From contig NZ_RQVL01000005.1 in the NCBI RefSeq assembly GCF_003992005.1, positions 1 to 64,000 of the forward strand: a stretch of DNA of 64,000 bases, read 5' to 3'. Position 1 is the first letter of the stretch. Each line of letters begins with the position of its first letter. The translations under genes were made by a program, and so were the position numbers. The notes beneath the pieces are model-generated. The model did no database searches. It was not told where the DNA came from and saw nothing but the letters and a program-made list of their open reading frames with translations. Below, in pieces: positions 55,037 to 63,636 of the stretch. Source of the stretch: Veillonella sp. VA139 (GTDB lineage: Bacteria > Bacillota > Negativicutes > Veillonellales > Veillonellaceae).

Positions 55037-55729
55037 ATGGATAAGACGGAAGAATATCGTTTACATAGTATTTCAATTGGGCGACTGCCGTTGAGTGAAC
55101 AAGTGTATATGTCGTTAAAGCAATCTATTTTGACGGGTTCTTTAAAACCAAATATGAAATTGAGTGAAGTGCGTATTGCAGAACAATTACATGTGAGCGC
55201 TACACCAGTACGTGAAGCATTTCGTAAACTAGCGAAAGATAATTTGGTGGTTATCAAGCCATGGAAAGGTGTGACGGTGAAAGGCTACTCTCCAGAGGAA
55301 ATTGTAGCCATGTATCAATGTCGTGAAGTAATGGAAGGCTTGGGGGCTAGACTTTGTGCAGAACGATGTACAGAGGAGCAGTTAGCAGAGTTACAAGAAG
55401 TGTGCGATGCAGGGATTCAGACGGAAGAGCCAGAAGAACGGGTTGCCATTAATAGTCGCTTTCACACATTGATTGCAGAATTTTCGGGTAATGAGCGTGT
55501 GGCAGATTATTTAGCAGATTTTCGGGAAATGGTGAATCGTGATATGTATATCAGTACATCAGATAAGACACGTACTATTTCATGCGATTTAGAACATCAA
55601 CAAATTATGGAAGCTATCCATGAACGCAATGGGCAATTAGCAGAAGAACGGATGCGAGCTCACGTGCGAAATGCCTTCGTATTTAAAAAAGCGCATGCAG
55701 AGCTATTAGCAAAGCAAAAGGAGAAGTAA
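55037..55729 (+). CDS. GntR-family regulator with FCD domain
   Basis: 230 residues from ATG 55037 (the TTG just before it is unlikely), seven bases after tggaggg. The N-terminal winged helix is LSEQVYMSLKQSIL...MKLSEVRIAEQLHVSATPV, and the C-terminal FCD ligand domain has metal-type residues (RFHTLIAEFSGN and MEAIHERNGQLAEERMRAHV). Such regulators usually control catabolism of carboxylic acids or sugars. The closest metabolic target is korAB downstream, which is only inference. Confidence 0.9.
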   Translation: MDKTEEYRLHSISIGRLPLSEQVYMSLKQSILTGSLKPNMKLSEVRIAEQLHVSATPVREAFRKLAKDNLVVIKPWKGVTVKGYSPEEIVAMYQCREVMEGLGARLCAERCTEEQLAELQEVCDAGIQTEEPEERVAINSRFHTLIAEFSGNERVADYLADFREMVNRDMYISTSDKTRTISCDLEHQQIMEAIHERNGQLAEERMRAHVRNAFVFKKAHAELLAKQKEK

Positions 55730-55832
55730 GAAATCCAGTCATTACGGCGTTTATAGGTTACGATGTTAGTAAGTTAATAGCGGTAATAAATAAAAAATAT
55801 ATAAAAAGGCTAGGAATTTATAAATTCATGTG

Positions 55833-55861
55833 TTTACTTTTACACAAGCATTTGCTATAAT
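55833..55861 (+). promoter_or_regulatory. Promoter of the multi-hairpin RNA
   Basis: TTTACT (55833-55838) and an extended -10, TGC-TATAAT (55853-55861), with a 17-base spacer. The start would be near 55867, at the base of the first hairpin. Confidence 0.7.
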
Positions 55862-55866
55862 GACTA

Positions 55867-56099
55867 AGCAAAGGGTTCACACTACCTTTGCAAGATAAAG
55901 ATCTCTCTCTTTATCTACCTAACTTACAATAGGGAAGGATTCATCTTATACCTTCCCAGGTAAAAGACCCTACTTTTACCGAAGGGGCGCCCCCCATTGC
56001 CCCAACAAACATTTGAATCTATTTCAAATGTTCTCTCTCTTTTTTCTCAAATACAAAAACCTCGGCTTTATTCTCTTGGTCGGGGTTTTTGTATTTTTT
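55867..56099 (+). ncRNA. Multi-hairpin RNA with G-poor, pyrimidine-rich loops
   Basis: Six short stems follow each other: gcaaagg/cctttgc (55868-55891), gataaag/ctttatc (55894-55915), gggaagg/ccttccc (55932-55957), ggtaaaa/ttttacc (55959-55980), ggggc/gcccc (55984-56003) and aacatttga/tcaaatgtt (56008-56032). The loops read gttcacacta, atctctct, attcatcttata, gaccctac, gccccccatt and atctatt. A CU-only tail (56033-56048) and a 13-bp terminator (56049-56096) complete it. It has no ORF. It could be a multi-target small RNA whose C/U loops bind Shine-Dalgarno regions, or a protein sponge. I know no named family that fits. Confidence 0.7.
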
Positions 56100-56373
56100 C
56101 TATCTGTGGTATCACTGGTATGATGTATGCTACTCTCCAATCTAGGTAGGATGTAATACGTATTAATGAATGACCTATAGTGGTACATAGATATGGAGAA
56201 CGACGAAGAGAGATATAGAAAATAGAATATAAATGATGGGAATATGATTGATGAAAAGCGGTAAAAATGCTATCATTAGAAGTAAGCTTTGAGAGATTGA
56301 TGTGTATGAAAAACACATAGTAAATACAGTCTTTCTGTAGTCCTATATTACAATCCTAAGGAGGGTGAATCTC

Positions 56374-58125
56374 TTGCAAAAACGTAAAGATTTTATCTGG
56401 AAAATGGGCGGTCAGCAAGGTGAAGGTATTGAAAGTTGCGGCGAAATTTTAGCAACCATACTTGCCAAAGAAGGATATTCCTTGTACAGCCAACGTTTAT
56501 TTGCATCTCGTATCAAAGGTGGTCACACAACATTTGCATTACGTATCGCATTAGAACAAATTATGACAGTGGGTGAGCATATCGATTTCTTGGTAGCACT
56601 TGACCAAGAAACTGTAGATATGCATGGTAAAGAAGTACGTGAAGGTGGTTTTATCATTTGCGACAGCAAAGTAAATCCTAATTTTGAAGCGTTCACAGGT
56701 ACTGGAGTCACATGTCTTTCCTTGCCAATTTCTGAAACAGCATTACAACAAGGTTCCTTGTTGATGCGTAATATCGTGGCATTAGGTATGTCTGTTGCCT
56801 TATTGGGCTTTGAAACAGAGTTGTTCTTAACAGCTATTAAAGCTCGTTTTGCGAAAAAATCCGAAGATATTATTACCAAAAATTTACAAGCATTCCAATT
56901 GGGCTATGATCTTGTGAAAGAACAATTGGGTGATGTAGAAGTAGATACATTAGATAAACCAACACCAAAAGACCAAATGTTCTTACTTGGTAATGAAGCA
57001 TTAGCATTAGGTGCCATCGCAGCGGGTTCCCGTTTCATGGCATCTTACCCAATTACTCCAGCTTCTGAAGTCATGGAATACATGATTAAGAAAATGGATA
57101 AAGTTGGTTCTACTGTGGTACAAACAGAAGATGAAATTGCAGCTTGCATGATGGCGATGGGTGGTGTATACGCTGGCGTACGGGGCTTTACATGTACATC
57201 TGGCCCTGGCTTGAGCTTGATGGCTGAATCCTTGTCTATGGCATCTATGGCGGAATTGCCAATGCTCATTATCGACGTACAACGTTCTGGCCCATCTACA
57301 GGTATGGCGACAAAAGTGGAAACATCCGATATTGATGCAGCTTGCTACAATGCGCATGGCGATTATTCCAATATCGTTATCGCCCCAACAAGCATTGAAG
57401 AATGTTTCTACGAAATTCAACATGCTTTCAACTTGGCAGAACAATATCAATGTCCAGTAATTTTCATGCCTGATTTACAACAAGGTTTGAATAAACAATC
57501 TGTACCAACATTCGATTTGAACCGTGTTGGTATTGAACGTGGCAATTTGATGAAAGAAGAAGATTTACCAGCATTGGAAAATCCTAAATATTTCAAACGT
57601 TTTGAATTGACTGAAAGCGGCATTTCCCCTCGTACCATCCCAGGCATGAAAAACGGTCTATTCTTGTCTACTGGTCTTGAGCATAATGAAGAAGGTAAAC
57701 CAGCAGAAGCGCCTTCTATGCACGTGGCACAAACAGATAAACGTTTCCGTAAATTATCTACAGTAGCGGACGTATATGAACCATTCTTAAAGAATGCAAA
57801 ACATGAGGAAGCAGATGTTCTTGTGATCGGTATTAACTCTAGCCGTGGTGCTATCGAAGAAGCAGTGGTGGAATTAGAGGCAGAAGGCCACAAAGTGAAC
57901 CATTTACAACTTCGTTTGATTAAACCGTTCCCGAAAGAACAATTGCTACCATTCTATAACAGTGCTAAAAAAGTTGTGATCTGTGAGCAAAATGCAACAG
58001 GTCAATTGACTAATTTGTTCCGCATCAACATGCCGAATAAAGAAAAACTTTCTAGTTGCTTAAAATACGATGGTAATCCATTTACAACATCTTATGTAAA
58101 AGCGGCAATTAAGGAGGTTTTATAA
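56374..58125 (+). CDS. korA: 2-oxoacid:ferredoxin oxidoreductase, fused gamma-alpha subunit
   Basis: 583 residues if translation starts at TTG 56374, nine bases after aaggagg; the GTG at 56365 overlaps that site. Residues 1-190 are the gamma domain (MGGQQGEGIESCGEI and SRIKGGHTTFALRI). The alpha/PYR domain begins at about 205 (GNEALALGAIAAGSRFMASY, then PITPASEVMEYM). It oxidatively decarboxylates a 2-oxoacid (2-oxoglutarate or similar) with CoA, reducing ferredoxin. No separate delta ferredoxin subunit is present, as in two-subunit KorAB enzymes. The exact substrate cannot be read from sequence. Confidence 0.9.
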   Translation: MQKRKDFIWKMGGQQGEGIESCGEILATILAKEGYSLYSQRLFASRIKGGHTTFALRIALEQIMTVGEHIDFLVALDQETVDMHGKEVREGGFIICDSKVNPNFEAFTGTGVTCLSLPISETALQQGSLLMRNIVALGMSVALLGFETELFLTAIKARFAKKSEDIITKNLQAFQLGYDLVKEQLGDVEVDTLDKPTPKDQMFLLGNEALALGAIAAGSRFMASYPITPASEVMEYMIKKMDKVGSTVVQTEDEIAACMMAMGGVYAGVRGFTCTSGPGLSLMAESLSMASMAELPMLIIDVQRSGPSTGMATKVETSDIDAACYNAHGDYSNIVIAPTSIEECFYEIQHAFNLAEQYQCPVIFMPDLQQGLNKQSVPTFDLNRVGIERGNLMKEEDLPALENPKYFKRFELTESGISPRTIPGMKNGLFLSTGLEHNEEGKPAEAPSMHVAQTDKRFRKLSTVADVYEPFLKNAKHEEADVLVIGINSSRGAIEEAVVELEAEGHKVNHLQLRLIKPFPKEQLLPFYNSAKKVVICEQNATGQLTNLFRINMPNKEKLSSCLKYDGNPFTTSYVKAAIKEVL

Positions 58126-58997
58126 TGGCAACAGCAAATCAATATAGAAATGACATCCGCCCTAACTGGTGCCCAGGTTGTGGTCATTATGGGGTTCAAG
58201 CAGCTATCGCTGATGCAGTAGCAGCTCTTGATATTGCGCCTGAAAAATTGGCTGTTATCTCCGGCATCGGTTGCTCTAGCCGTATCGGTGGTTACTTCTA
58301 TGCCTATGGTGCGCATACTACACATGGTCGTGCACTTCCCTATGCACAAGGTGTGAAACTGGCGAATGAAGATATGAACGTTGTAGTTTGTGGTGGTGAC
58401 GGTGATGCCTTCGCTATCGGTATGGGCCATACCATCCATGCTTTCAAACGTAATGTGAATATTACCTATGTAGTTATGGATAACCATGTGTATGGTTTGA
58501 CAAAAGGACAAACATCTCCTCGTTCTGACGTGGGTTTTGTGACAAAAACGTCTCCACATGGTTCTTTTGAAAGTCCATTGCCAATCTGTGAAACAGCTAT
58601 CGCTTCTGGGGCTACTTTCGTAGCACAAAGCTACATGGTAAACCGTGCACAATTGGTGGACTTGATTAAACAAGGTATGCAACATGAAGGATTCTCTTTC
58701 ATCAACGTGTTCAGCCCTTGCGTAACCTACAATAAACAAAATGGTTATGATTACTTCAAAGATAATCTAGTAAACTTGCCAGAAGGTTACGATCCAACAA
58801 ACCGTGCAGAAGCATTTGCTATGTTAGGGGAAACTAATGGTCTTGTAACAGGTTTGATTTATCAAGATACAACAAAACCATCCTTTGAACAAGCATTATA
58901 TGCTGCTAATGGTGGTCCACATGCTCGTGCATTAGTGCATGACGTGGTGAAACCAGATGCAGAGATGTTTGAAGCTCTTTGCAACGAGTTTAAATAG
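58125..58997 (+). CDS. korB: 2-oxoacid:ferredoxin oxidoreductase, beta subunit
   Basis: 290 residues. It contains the cluster-binding motif NWCPGCGHYG near the N-terminus and the thiamine diphosphate motif GDGDAFAIGMGHTIH (about 90-104), followed by NHVYGLTKGQTSP. It pairs with the alpha subunit encoded directly upstream; start and stop overlap by one base (taATG), with aaggaggtt as ribosome-binding site. Confidence 0.93.
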   Translation: MATANQYRNDIRPNWCPGCGHYGVQAAIADAVAALDIAPEKLAVISGIGCSSRIGGYFYAYGAHTTHGRALPYAQGVKLANEDMNVVVCGGDGDAFAIGMGHTIHAFKRNVNITYVVMDNHVYGLTKGQTSPRSDVGFVTKTSPHGSFESPLPICETAIASGATFVAQSYMVNRAQLVDLIKQGMQHEGFSFINVFSPCVTYNKQNGYDYFKDNLVNLPEGYDPTNRAEAFAMLGETNGLVTGLIYQDTTKPSFEQALYAANGGPHARALVHDVVKPDAEMFEALCNEFK

Positions 58998-59130
58998 AAA
59001 CAACATATCTCCATTAAAAGTATGAGTGATAGAAAAGCTGTGTTACTTCTGAAAACTGGCGAAAGTTTTCAGTAAGCAACACAGCTTTTCTTTTGCATTA
59101 CTATAGTATGTGGTGAGATATGTTGTTTCT
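58996..59130. repeat. Long inverted repeat around the korB terminator
   Basis: agaaacaacatatctc (58996-59011) and gagatatgttgtttct (59115-59130) are exact 16-bp inverse copies enclosing the hairpin at 59031-59094. The left arm overlaps the korB stop codon. Together they form a composite structure of 135 bases. Confidence 0.8.
59031..59094. terminator. Long terminator hairpin, family copy 1 (after korB)
   Basis: aaaagctgtgttactt pairs with the downstream gcaacacagctttt, with an inner ctgaaaact/agttttcag stem. T residues follow. Similar hairpins occur at 59153 and 61803. Confidence 0.8.
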
Positions 59131-59152
59131 ATTGGGGGGACTCGAGGGGGAG

Positions 59153-59219
59153 GAAAAGCCGCGTCACTTCTAAAAACTGACCTACGCTAAAGTTTTTAGT
59201 AAGTAACGCGGCTTTTCTT
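59153..59219. repeat. Long hairpin, family copy 2
   Basis: aaaagccgcgt pairs with acgcggctttt, with an inner ctaaaaact/agtttttag stem. Sequence and layout match copy 1, with compensating changes in the outer stem. Confidence 0.75.
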
Positions 59220-59304
59220 GATAGATGTTTTGTGGAGTGATGTGTTTTTAGGGGGATTGTATAGTTTGTTTGGAATATTTGTTTTATAGTTTGTGAATTT
59301 TTGC

Positions 59305-59310
59305 TATACT
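59305..59310 (+). promoter_or_regulatory. Extended -10 promoter of the 59.4-kb peptide gene
   Basis: TATACT preceded by TGC, the same extended -10 arrangement as at 37369. The mRNA would start near 59317. Confidence 0.55.
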
Positions 59311-59356
59311 GTAGATGTTACCTCCCCAATACTGGTGACAGGAAGGGGGTGAACCA

Positions 59357-59452
59357 ATGGATTTCTTAATCAGCTTTACAATCTCTGTTGTGGCAGGAAT
59401 AGTTAGTTATTATTTCTGCAAATGGTTAGACAGGAGATTTAAGGGTAACTAG
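59357..59452 (+). CDS. Fst-like small membrane peptide, probable type I toxin
   Basis: 31 residues: MDFLISFTISVVAGIVSYYF followed by CKWLDRRFKGN. One transmembrane helix, then KWLD and a basic tail, homologous to the peptide at 37421 and similar in plan to Fst of plasmid pAD1. The Shine-Dalgarno ggaaggggg can be masked by ctcccc in the leader, and the leader segment 59319-59333 can also pair with 59456-59467 after the stop. Two antisense RNA genes lie immediately downstream. Confidence 0.72.
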   Translation: MDFLISFTISVVAGIVSYYFCKWLDRRFKGN

Positions 59453-59482
59453 CCTAGTATGGAGGTAGCTCTCTTTAAAAAG

Positions 59483-59544
59483 TAGAAACCCCACAGTAGC
59501 AGCTGTGGGGTTTCGTCGTCCCAATGGAACTTAATCAACTTGTT
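59483..59544 (-). ncRNA. Putative antisense antitoxin RNA A
   Basis: Minus-strand promoter ATGACA (59579-59574) and TAAACT (59556-59551), 17-base spacer. The RNA starts near 59544 and carries the complement of 59521-59541. That stretch matches the toxin start region (59354-59376) as ccaatgga, cttaatca and ctt separated by short differences. It ends at the hairpin gaaaccccacag/ctgtggggtttc (59485-59514) plus five U residues. Confidence 0.6.
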
Positions 59545-59584
59545 GCTTATAGTTTATCACAAATAGAGAGAATTGTCATCTAAA

Positions 59585-59651
59585 AAAAGCAAAACCCCCA
59601 CAGTAGGCGCTGTGGGGTTTCTTTGTTTTGATGGAAACACTCAACCTATAC
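59585..59651 (-). ncRNA. Putative antisense antitoxin RNA B (tandem paralogue)
   Basis: Minus-strand promoter ATGACA (59686-59681) and TATACT (59663-59658), 17-base spacer. The RNA starts near 59651. Its 5' part resembles RNA A (atgga and tcaac blocks on the plus strand at 59630-59645). It ends in a hairpin with the same ccccacag/ctgtgggg core followed by seven U residues. Its match to the adjacent toxin is weaker than that of RNA A. Confidence 0.5.
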
Positions 59652-59857
59652 GTCTATAGTATAGCATAAGTAAAATCTGGTGTCATTATACTAAGTCTGT
59701 GTACAATAGACGATGTATTAAGTTTTATATAGGGGTATTGTTGTTAATTTATTATTCGATACGTATTATTTGCAACTGAATTATGAACAATTGTTATGGT
59801 TTTAAAAAGGTTAGTGTTGATTTTGTGAATTGGCATATGGTAACATAAAAATAAGTA

Positions 59858-59863
59858 TATAAT
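59858..59863 (+). promoter_or_regulatory. Candidate -10 box of the porin gene
   Basis: A consensus TATAAT lies 114 bases before the start codon; no well-spaced -35 is apparent. 59700-59976 otherwise contains no supported gene. Confidence 0.35.
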
Positions 59864-59976
59864 CAAAAGGAGATAGATTATCATAAAAAGGAAACATGGA
59901 GACTTTTTGTAATATATGTAGAATTGATTGTATGCTGTATATGTAGTAGTTGTGTATTTAGAGATGGGGTATAATT

Positions 59977-61761
59977 ATGAAGAAAACAATTTCAGCGTTA
60001 GCGGTAACGACTATGCTAGGTATGACTACTGTGTTAGGGGCTAATCCTTTCACGGATGTAACACCACAGGACTGGGCGTATCAAGCAGTGGCACGATTGG
60101 CATCGCAAGGGGTGGTGAATGGCTATCCTGATGGCACGTTCCAAGGTGGTAATAATATCACTCGCTTTGAAATGGCACAAATGGTAGCAAAAGCCTTGAA
60201 TCAACAAGATCGCATGAATGGGGAGCAACAAGCGGTATTGAATAAATTGGCTCAAGAGTTCAGTGAAGAGTTACACAATCTTGGAGTTCGAGTGGAAAAC
60301 TTAGAACGTAAAGTGGGCAACGTTAGCTTTACTGGGGAGATGCGCTTCCGCTTCGATGGACAACAGGAGCATGGCATTTACCTCAATGCACCGGCAGATA
60401 ATACAAAAATTAAGGTAAACGGTAAAGAAGTGACTTTGAACAAAGGCATGCATGAAGTGCACTTCTCTGGAGATACCATTGATGGGGCTGGGAAGTTGGA
60501 TGTCCAATCTGATGCAATAGGCCCAAGTGTTGATGGAAATGAAGCTGCTACGGCCTTTTTGAGAGGTCTTGCTAGTGATCAAGTTCATAATGGACAAGGC
60601 TTTGTCGAAAGTTATAAAGAGGCAAATAAGCCGTTGAATCCAGATTTTAAAGATCAGATTGAATTATGGAAAAATGCACTTAGAGTATTCACTGTGAATT
60701 TAAACATACCAGATACAGCGACAAACTATGAAGCTATGAAAATGGTATATGAAGCTGCACAGCCACATAAAAAAGGCTTGGGAGACAAGTATACCGAGAT
60801 AGAGAATCGGTATCAAGCTTACTACGAAGGTTCCAAACTCCCAGAATACATCTACAATTTATCCCAGCAATACGGTCTAAAAGGCAAAAAGCAATCTACT
60901 ACGTCCTATCGTGTGCGTGTAAATGCCATGGCAGATGTGAACGAACACACAAAATTCGGTATTCGTTTGGCTCAGGAAAGTGAGTTTGGTGCAGGTACGC
61001 AAAAGCAAACAGAGGTAGATCGTTTATGGGTATCTCATCGCTTCGGTACATCGCAAGTGATGGCTGGTCGTTTAGGGGCCATGTTTGGTGACGGTTTAGT
61101 CTTTGATGGAGACTTTGACGGCATCATAGGAACGACTAAACTTGGTACAACAAAACTTACTGTAGGGTATGGTTATCCAACTGAATTGACAACAAATGCG
61201 AAGGAAATTGGTCAAATCATGACCTATGGTCAATTGCAAGCGCCAATTACAAAACATATTTCTGGTAAAGTCTACATGGCGTCCTTAAACTCTCATAAAG
61301 CGCCGAATAATGCGTTGGCACAAGCTTTCATCGGTAGTCATGTAGGATTCTCTCACCGTATTTATGGAGTAGCCTTACTAGGTGACCATGGTCGTTTTGG
61401 TTGGAACGGAGAATACGCAAAACGTACAGCTGGGGAAGACAATAAAATGGCATTGCCAGTGCTTCGTGAAGGAAAAGGACGTAATGCATGGATGGTAGGT
61501 ACTCGCTACAACTATGGTGATGTAACTCTAGGCTTGCAATACTTCCATTTGGGACAAAACAGTCCAATCTTAGCATCTTCTACTTATGACGCTCGGTATA
61601 TTAAAAACTGGAAAGGATTCGTAGCCACTGTAAACTATGCATTTGATAAAAATGCAAATGTGAAAGTGGGATATGCTTTCAAAGGCAGCCCAGTGGAAAT
61701 TTATCATGGCGCTGTGGCACCTGCTGCGAAATACTTCGGACAAGTGGAATATAAATTCTAA
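59977..61761 (+). CDS. OmpM-like porin with SLH domain
   Basis: 594 residues. A signal peptide (about 1-22, MKKTISALAVTTMLGMTTVLGA) is followed by one SLH domain (NPFTDVTPQDWAYQAVARLA...GYPDGTF...TRFEMAQMVAKAL, about 23-76) that binds the cell wall. A short coiled coil (about 78-112) and a beta-barrel to the C-terminal F (YFGQVEYKF) complete the OmpM plan. OmpM tethers the outer membrane to peptidoglycan in Negativicutes. About 180 residues (about 125-305) lie between the first strand and the next clear strands, an unusually large predicted loop or plug. Confidence 0.9.
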   Translation: MKKTISALAVTTMLGMTTVLGANPFTDVTPQDWAYQAVARLASQGVVNGYPDGTFQGGNNITRFEMAQMVAKALNQQDRMNGEQQAVLNKLAQEFSEELHNLGVRVENLERKVGNVSFTGEMRFRFDGQQEHGIYLNAPADNTKIKVNGKEVTLNKGMHEVHFSGDTIDGAGKLDVQSDAIGPSVDGNEAATAFLRGLASDQVHNGQGFVESYKEANKPLNPDFKDQIELWKNALRVFTVNLNIPDTATNYEAMKMVYEAAQPHKKGLGDKYTEIENRYQAYYEGSKLPEYIYNLSQQYGLKGKKQSTTSYRVRVNAMADVNEHTKFGIRLAQESEFGAGTQKQTEVDRLWVSHRFGTSQVMAGRLGAMFGDGLVFDGDFDGIIGTTKLGTTKLTVGYGYPTELTTNAKEIGQIMTYGQLQAPITKHISGKVYMASLNSHKAPNNALAQAFIGSHVGFSHRIYGVALLGDHGRFGWNGEYAKRTAGEDNKMALPVLREGKGRNAWMVGTRYNYGDVTLGLQYFHLGQNSPILASSTYDARYIKNWKGFVATVNYAFDKNANVKVGYAFKGSPVEIYHGAVAPAAKYFGQVEYKF

Positions 61762-61802
61762 GAAGAACTGAATACATGATGTAGCACTTCTGATAATAGT
61801 GC

Positions 61803-61858
61803 AAAAAGCCGCGTCATTTCTGAAACTGGATGAAAGTTTTCAGAAGTGGCGCGGTTTG
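61803..61858. terminator. Long terminator hairpin, family copy 3 (after the porin gene)
   Basis: aaagccgcgtcatttctgaaact pairs with aagttttcagaagtggcgcggttt across a short loop. It resembles the copies at 59031 and 59153. Confidence 0.7.
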
Positions 61859-61916
61859 GACTATAACCCCAATTGTATTCATGATGTCCTTTTGATGAGA
61901 AACGTAAAACTATAAA

Positions 61917-61994
61917 AAAAAGAAACATAAGTGAGGCTACTTTGTTATACCTGAAATCAGATATATATCATGCATCTCACTTATGTTTCTTTTT
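61917..61994. terminator. Bidirectional terminator between porin and ABC transporter genes
   Basis: aaaagaaacataagtgag (61917-61934) pairs with ctcacttatgtttctttt (61976-61993) over 18 bp with a loop of about 40 bases. Confidence 0.8.
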
Positions 61995-62055
61995 ATTTTA
62001 TTGTAGTTACATTTTATACAGCTCTTATATGCAAGAAATTGAATCTAGTATACCG

Positions 62056-63573
62056 TTATTCTACAGTGGTGTCTTTTGTAATCACATAGTAGTCAATAGG
62101 GAATACTTTCACATTTTTTACTCGTTTTGTTGTTACTACATTAGCACTTGGATAGTATAAGAAATAACCAGCACTATCTTCTAGCAACACATTTTGAATA
62201 TCCTTGACAATCGCTGTGCGTTCTTCTTCGTTAAATGTGGTTGTCATTTTATTAATTAACTCATCAACCTTCGGATTTGAATAGTCGCCACGATTGGATT
62301 TGGCACCACTTTTGAAAGCTAGGCTAAGGAACCAATATGGATCATTTGTGGACATTGTTACCCAGTTTGTTTCGCCCATATCAAAACCATTAGGAGCTAA
62401 AGTTAGTAATTCATCAGGACCTTGTACACGTTTTAATTCCACTTCAACACCAGCTTGTTTTAAATCATCTTGAAGTTTTTCGTAAACGCTACTATCTTTA
62501 CCAAAAAGAGCTAACACTAAGTGTAATGGTTTGCCATCTTTCATGTAGGTAGCACCTTGTTTTGTGTAACCAGCTTGTTTTAGTAATTCATCTGCTTTAG
62601 CTAAATCTTTATGCTGTTTATTTTTTAGTTCGTCAAAGCCTAGGTTGGCTGTTGGAGGGAATGGCGCACCTCCAGTAACGGCACCATTACCGATTACTTT
62701 TGCTAATGCATCATAATCAATCATATTTGCGATAGCTGCTCGTACGGTTGGATTTGATAATACATTGCCTTCACGAACATTTAGCTGTAGCATATATGTG
62801 CGAACCCCTGCGGACTCAATGATGTTATAATCACCCTTTTCAAATAAACTTCGATTAGCACTATCTACCTTTTGGATCATATCTACATCTTTAGACTGTA
62901 GAGCCATAGCACGTTTATTATTATCTTCTAGATCTTTAACTGTTAAAGAATCTAACGCAGGTGTTCCACCCCAGTACTCTTTGAACTGATCCAACTGAAT
63001 TTCTTCTTTTTTAGTATGTTTTACAATTTTGTAAGGGCCAGTCAAAATTGGCGTATTATCCATATCTGTTGTGCCTTGTACATCTACGATGACAAAAGCA
63101 GGCTCAGTTAAACTAGCTAGTAAATCAACATTTGGTTCTGTTGTTTTAATAATTAGATTTTGACCATCCACTGTAATAGAGTCTATCTTTACAGCTTCTT
63201 TGGAACGCTTGCTTTCGGCAATTGTGCGCTCAAGAGATGCTTTTACCGCCGTAGGTGTCATCATAGAACCATTATGGAATTTTACGTTTTCGCGAATATG
63301 GAATTTCCATGTTAAAGGATCCACCACTTCCCAGGAATCGGCTAACTGAGGTTCGAATTTCATATCTGAACTTACCGTTACCAACGTTTCACCGGCACCG
63401 ATTCGTGTCAATGTCCAAGCATCCCATTCATGTGTAGGATTCAATGTTTCACCAAACCAATATAAACCAAGATTTAAATGCTTACCATTTTTGCTTGATT
63501 CATCAGAACCACAGCCAGCAATTAAACCGATAGCAACAAACAGCGTCATTGCTAATGCAACCCATTTTTTCAT
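62056..63573 (-). CDS. ABC transporter substrate-binding lipoprotein, family 5 (nickel/peptide type)
   Basis: 505 residues. The signal peptide ends in a lipobox, GLIAGCGSDESS (lipid-modified Cys about 21). The fold is the large bilobal family 5 protein (ADSWEVVDPLTWKFHIRENV, then FHNGSMMTPTAVKASLER). Members bind nickel-chelate complexes (NikA, CntA) or peptides. The overall sequence is closer in feel to NikA than to OppA, but the ligand is not proved. It is divergent from a matching permease gene at 63804. Confidence 0.85.
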   Translation of the reverse strand: MKKWVALAMTLFVAIGLIAGCGSDESSKNGKHLNLGLYWFGETLNPTHEWDAWTLTRIGAGETLVTVSSDMKFEPQLADSWEVVDPLTWKFHIRENVKFHNGSMMTPTAVKASLERTIAESKRSKEAVKIDSITVDGQNLIIKTTEPNVDLLASLTEPAFVIVDVQGTTDMDNTPILTGPYKIVKHTKKEEIQLDQFKEYWGGTPALDSLTVKDLEDNNKRAMALQSKDVDMIQKVDSANRSLFEKGDYNIIESAGVRTYMLQLNVREGNVLSNPTVRAAIANMIDYDALAKVIGNGAVTGGAPFPPTANLGFDELKNKQHKDLAKADELLKQAGYTKQGATYMKDGKPLHLVLALFGKDSSVYEKLQDDLKQAGVEVELKRVQGPDELLTLAPNGFDMGETNWVTMSTNDPYWFLSLAFKSGAKSNRGDYSNPKVDELINKMTTTFNEEERTAIVKDIQNVLLEDSAGYFLYYPSANVVTTKRVKNVKVFPIDYYVITKDTTVE

Positions 63574-63607
63574 ATATCCTCCTTATAAAAAACTAAAGAA
63601 CAACTAT

Positions 63608-63636
63608 AGTATACTGTATTCCTCTATAAAAGACAA
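63608..63636 (-). promoter_or_regulatory. Promoter of the substrate-binding protein gene
   Basis: Minus strand: TTGTCT (63636-63631) and TATACT (63613-63608), 17-base spacer. Confidence 0.6.

Noticed and set aside
58996-59130. 16-bp inverted repeat around the korB terminator considered as a MITE
   Set aside because: No target-site duplication is visible and the left arm includes the korB stop codon; a structural RNA element is more likely.
59896-59946. 16-codon cysteine-containing ORF upstream of the porin gene, considered as a leader peptide
   Set aside because: Too short to judge, weak context, and no attenuator structure follows it.
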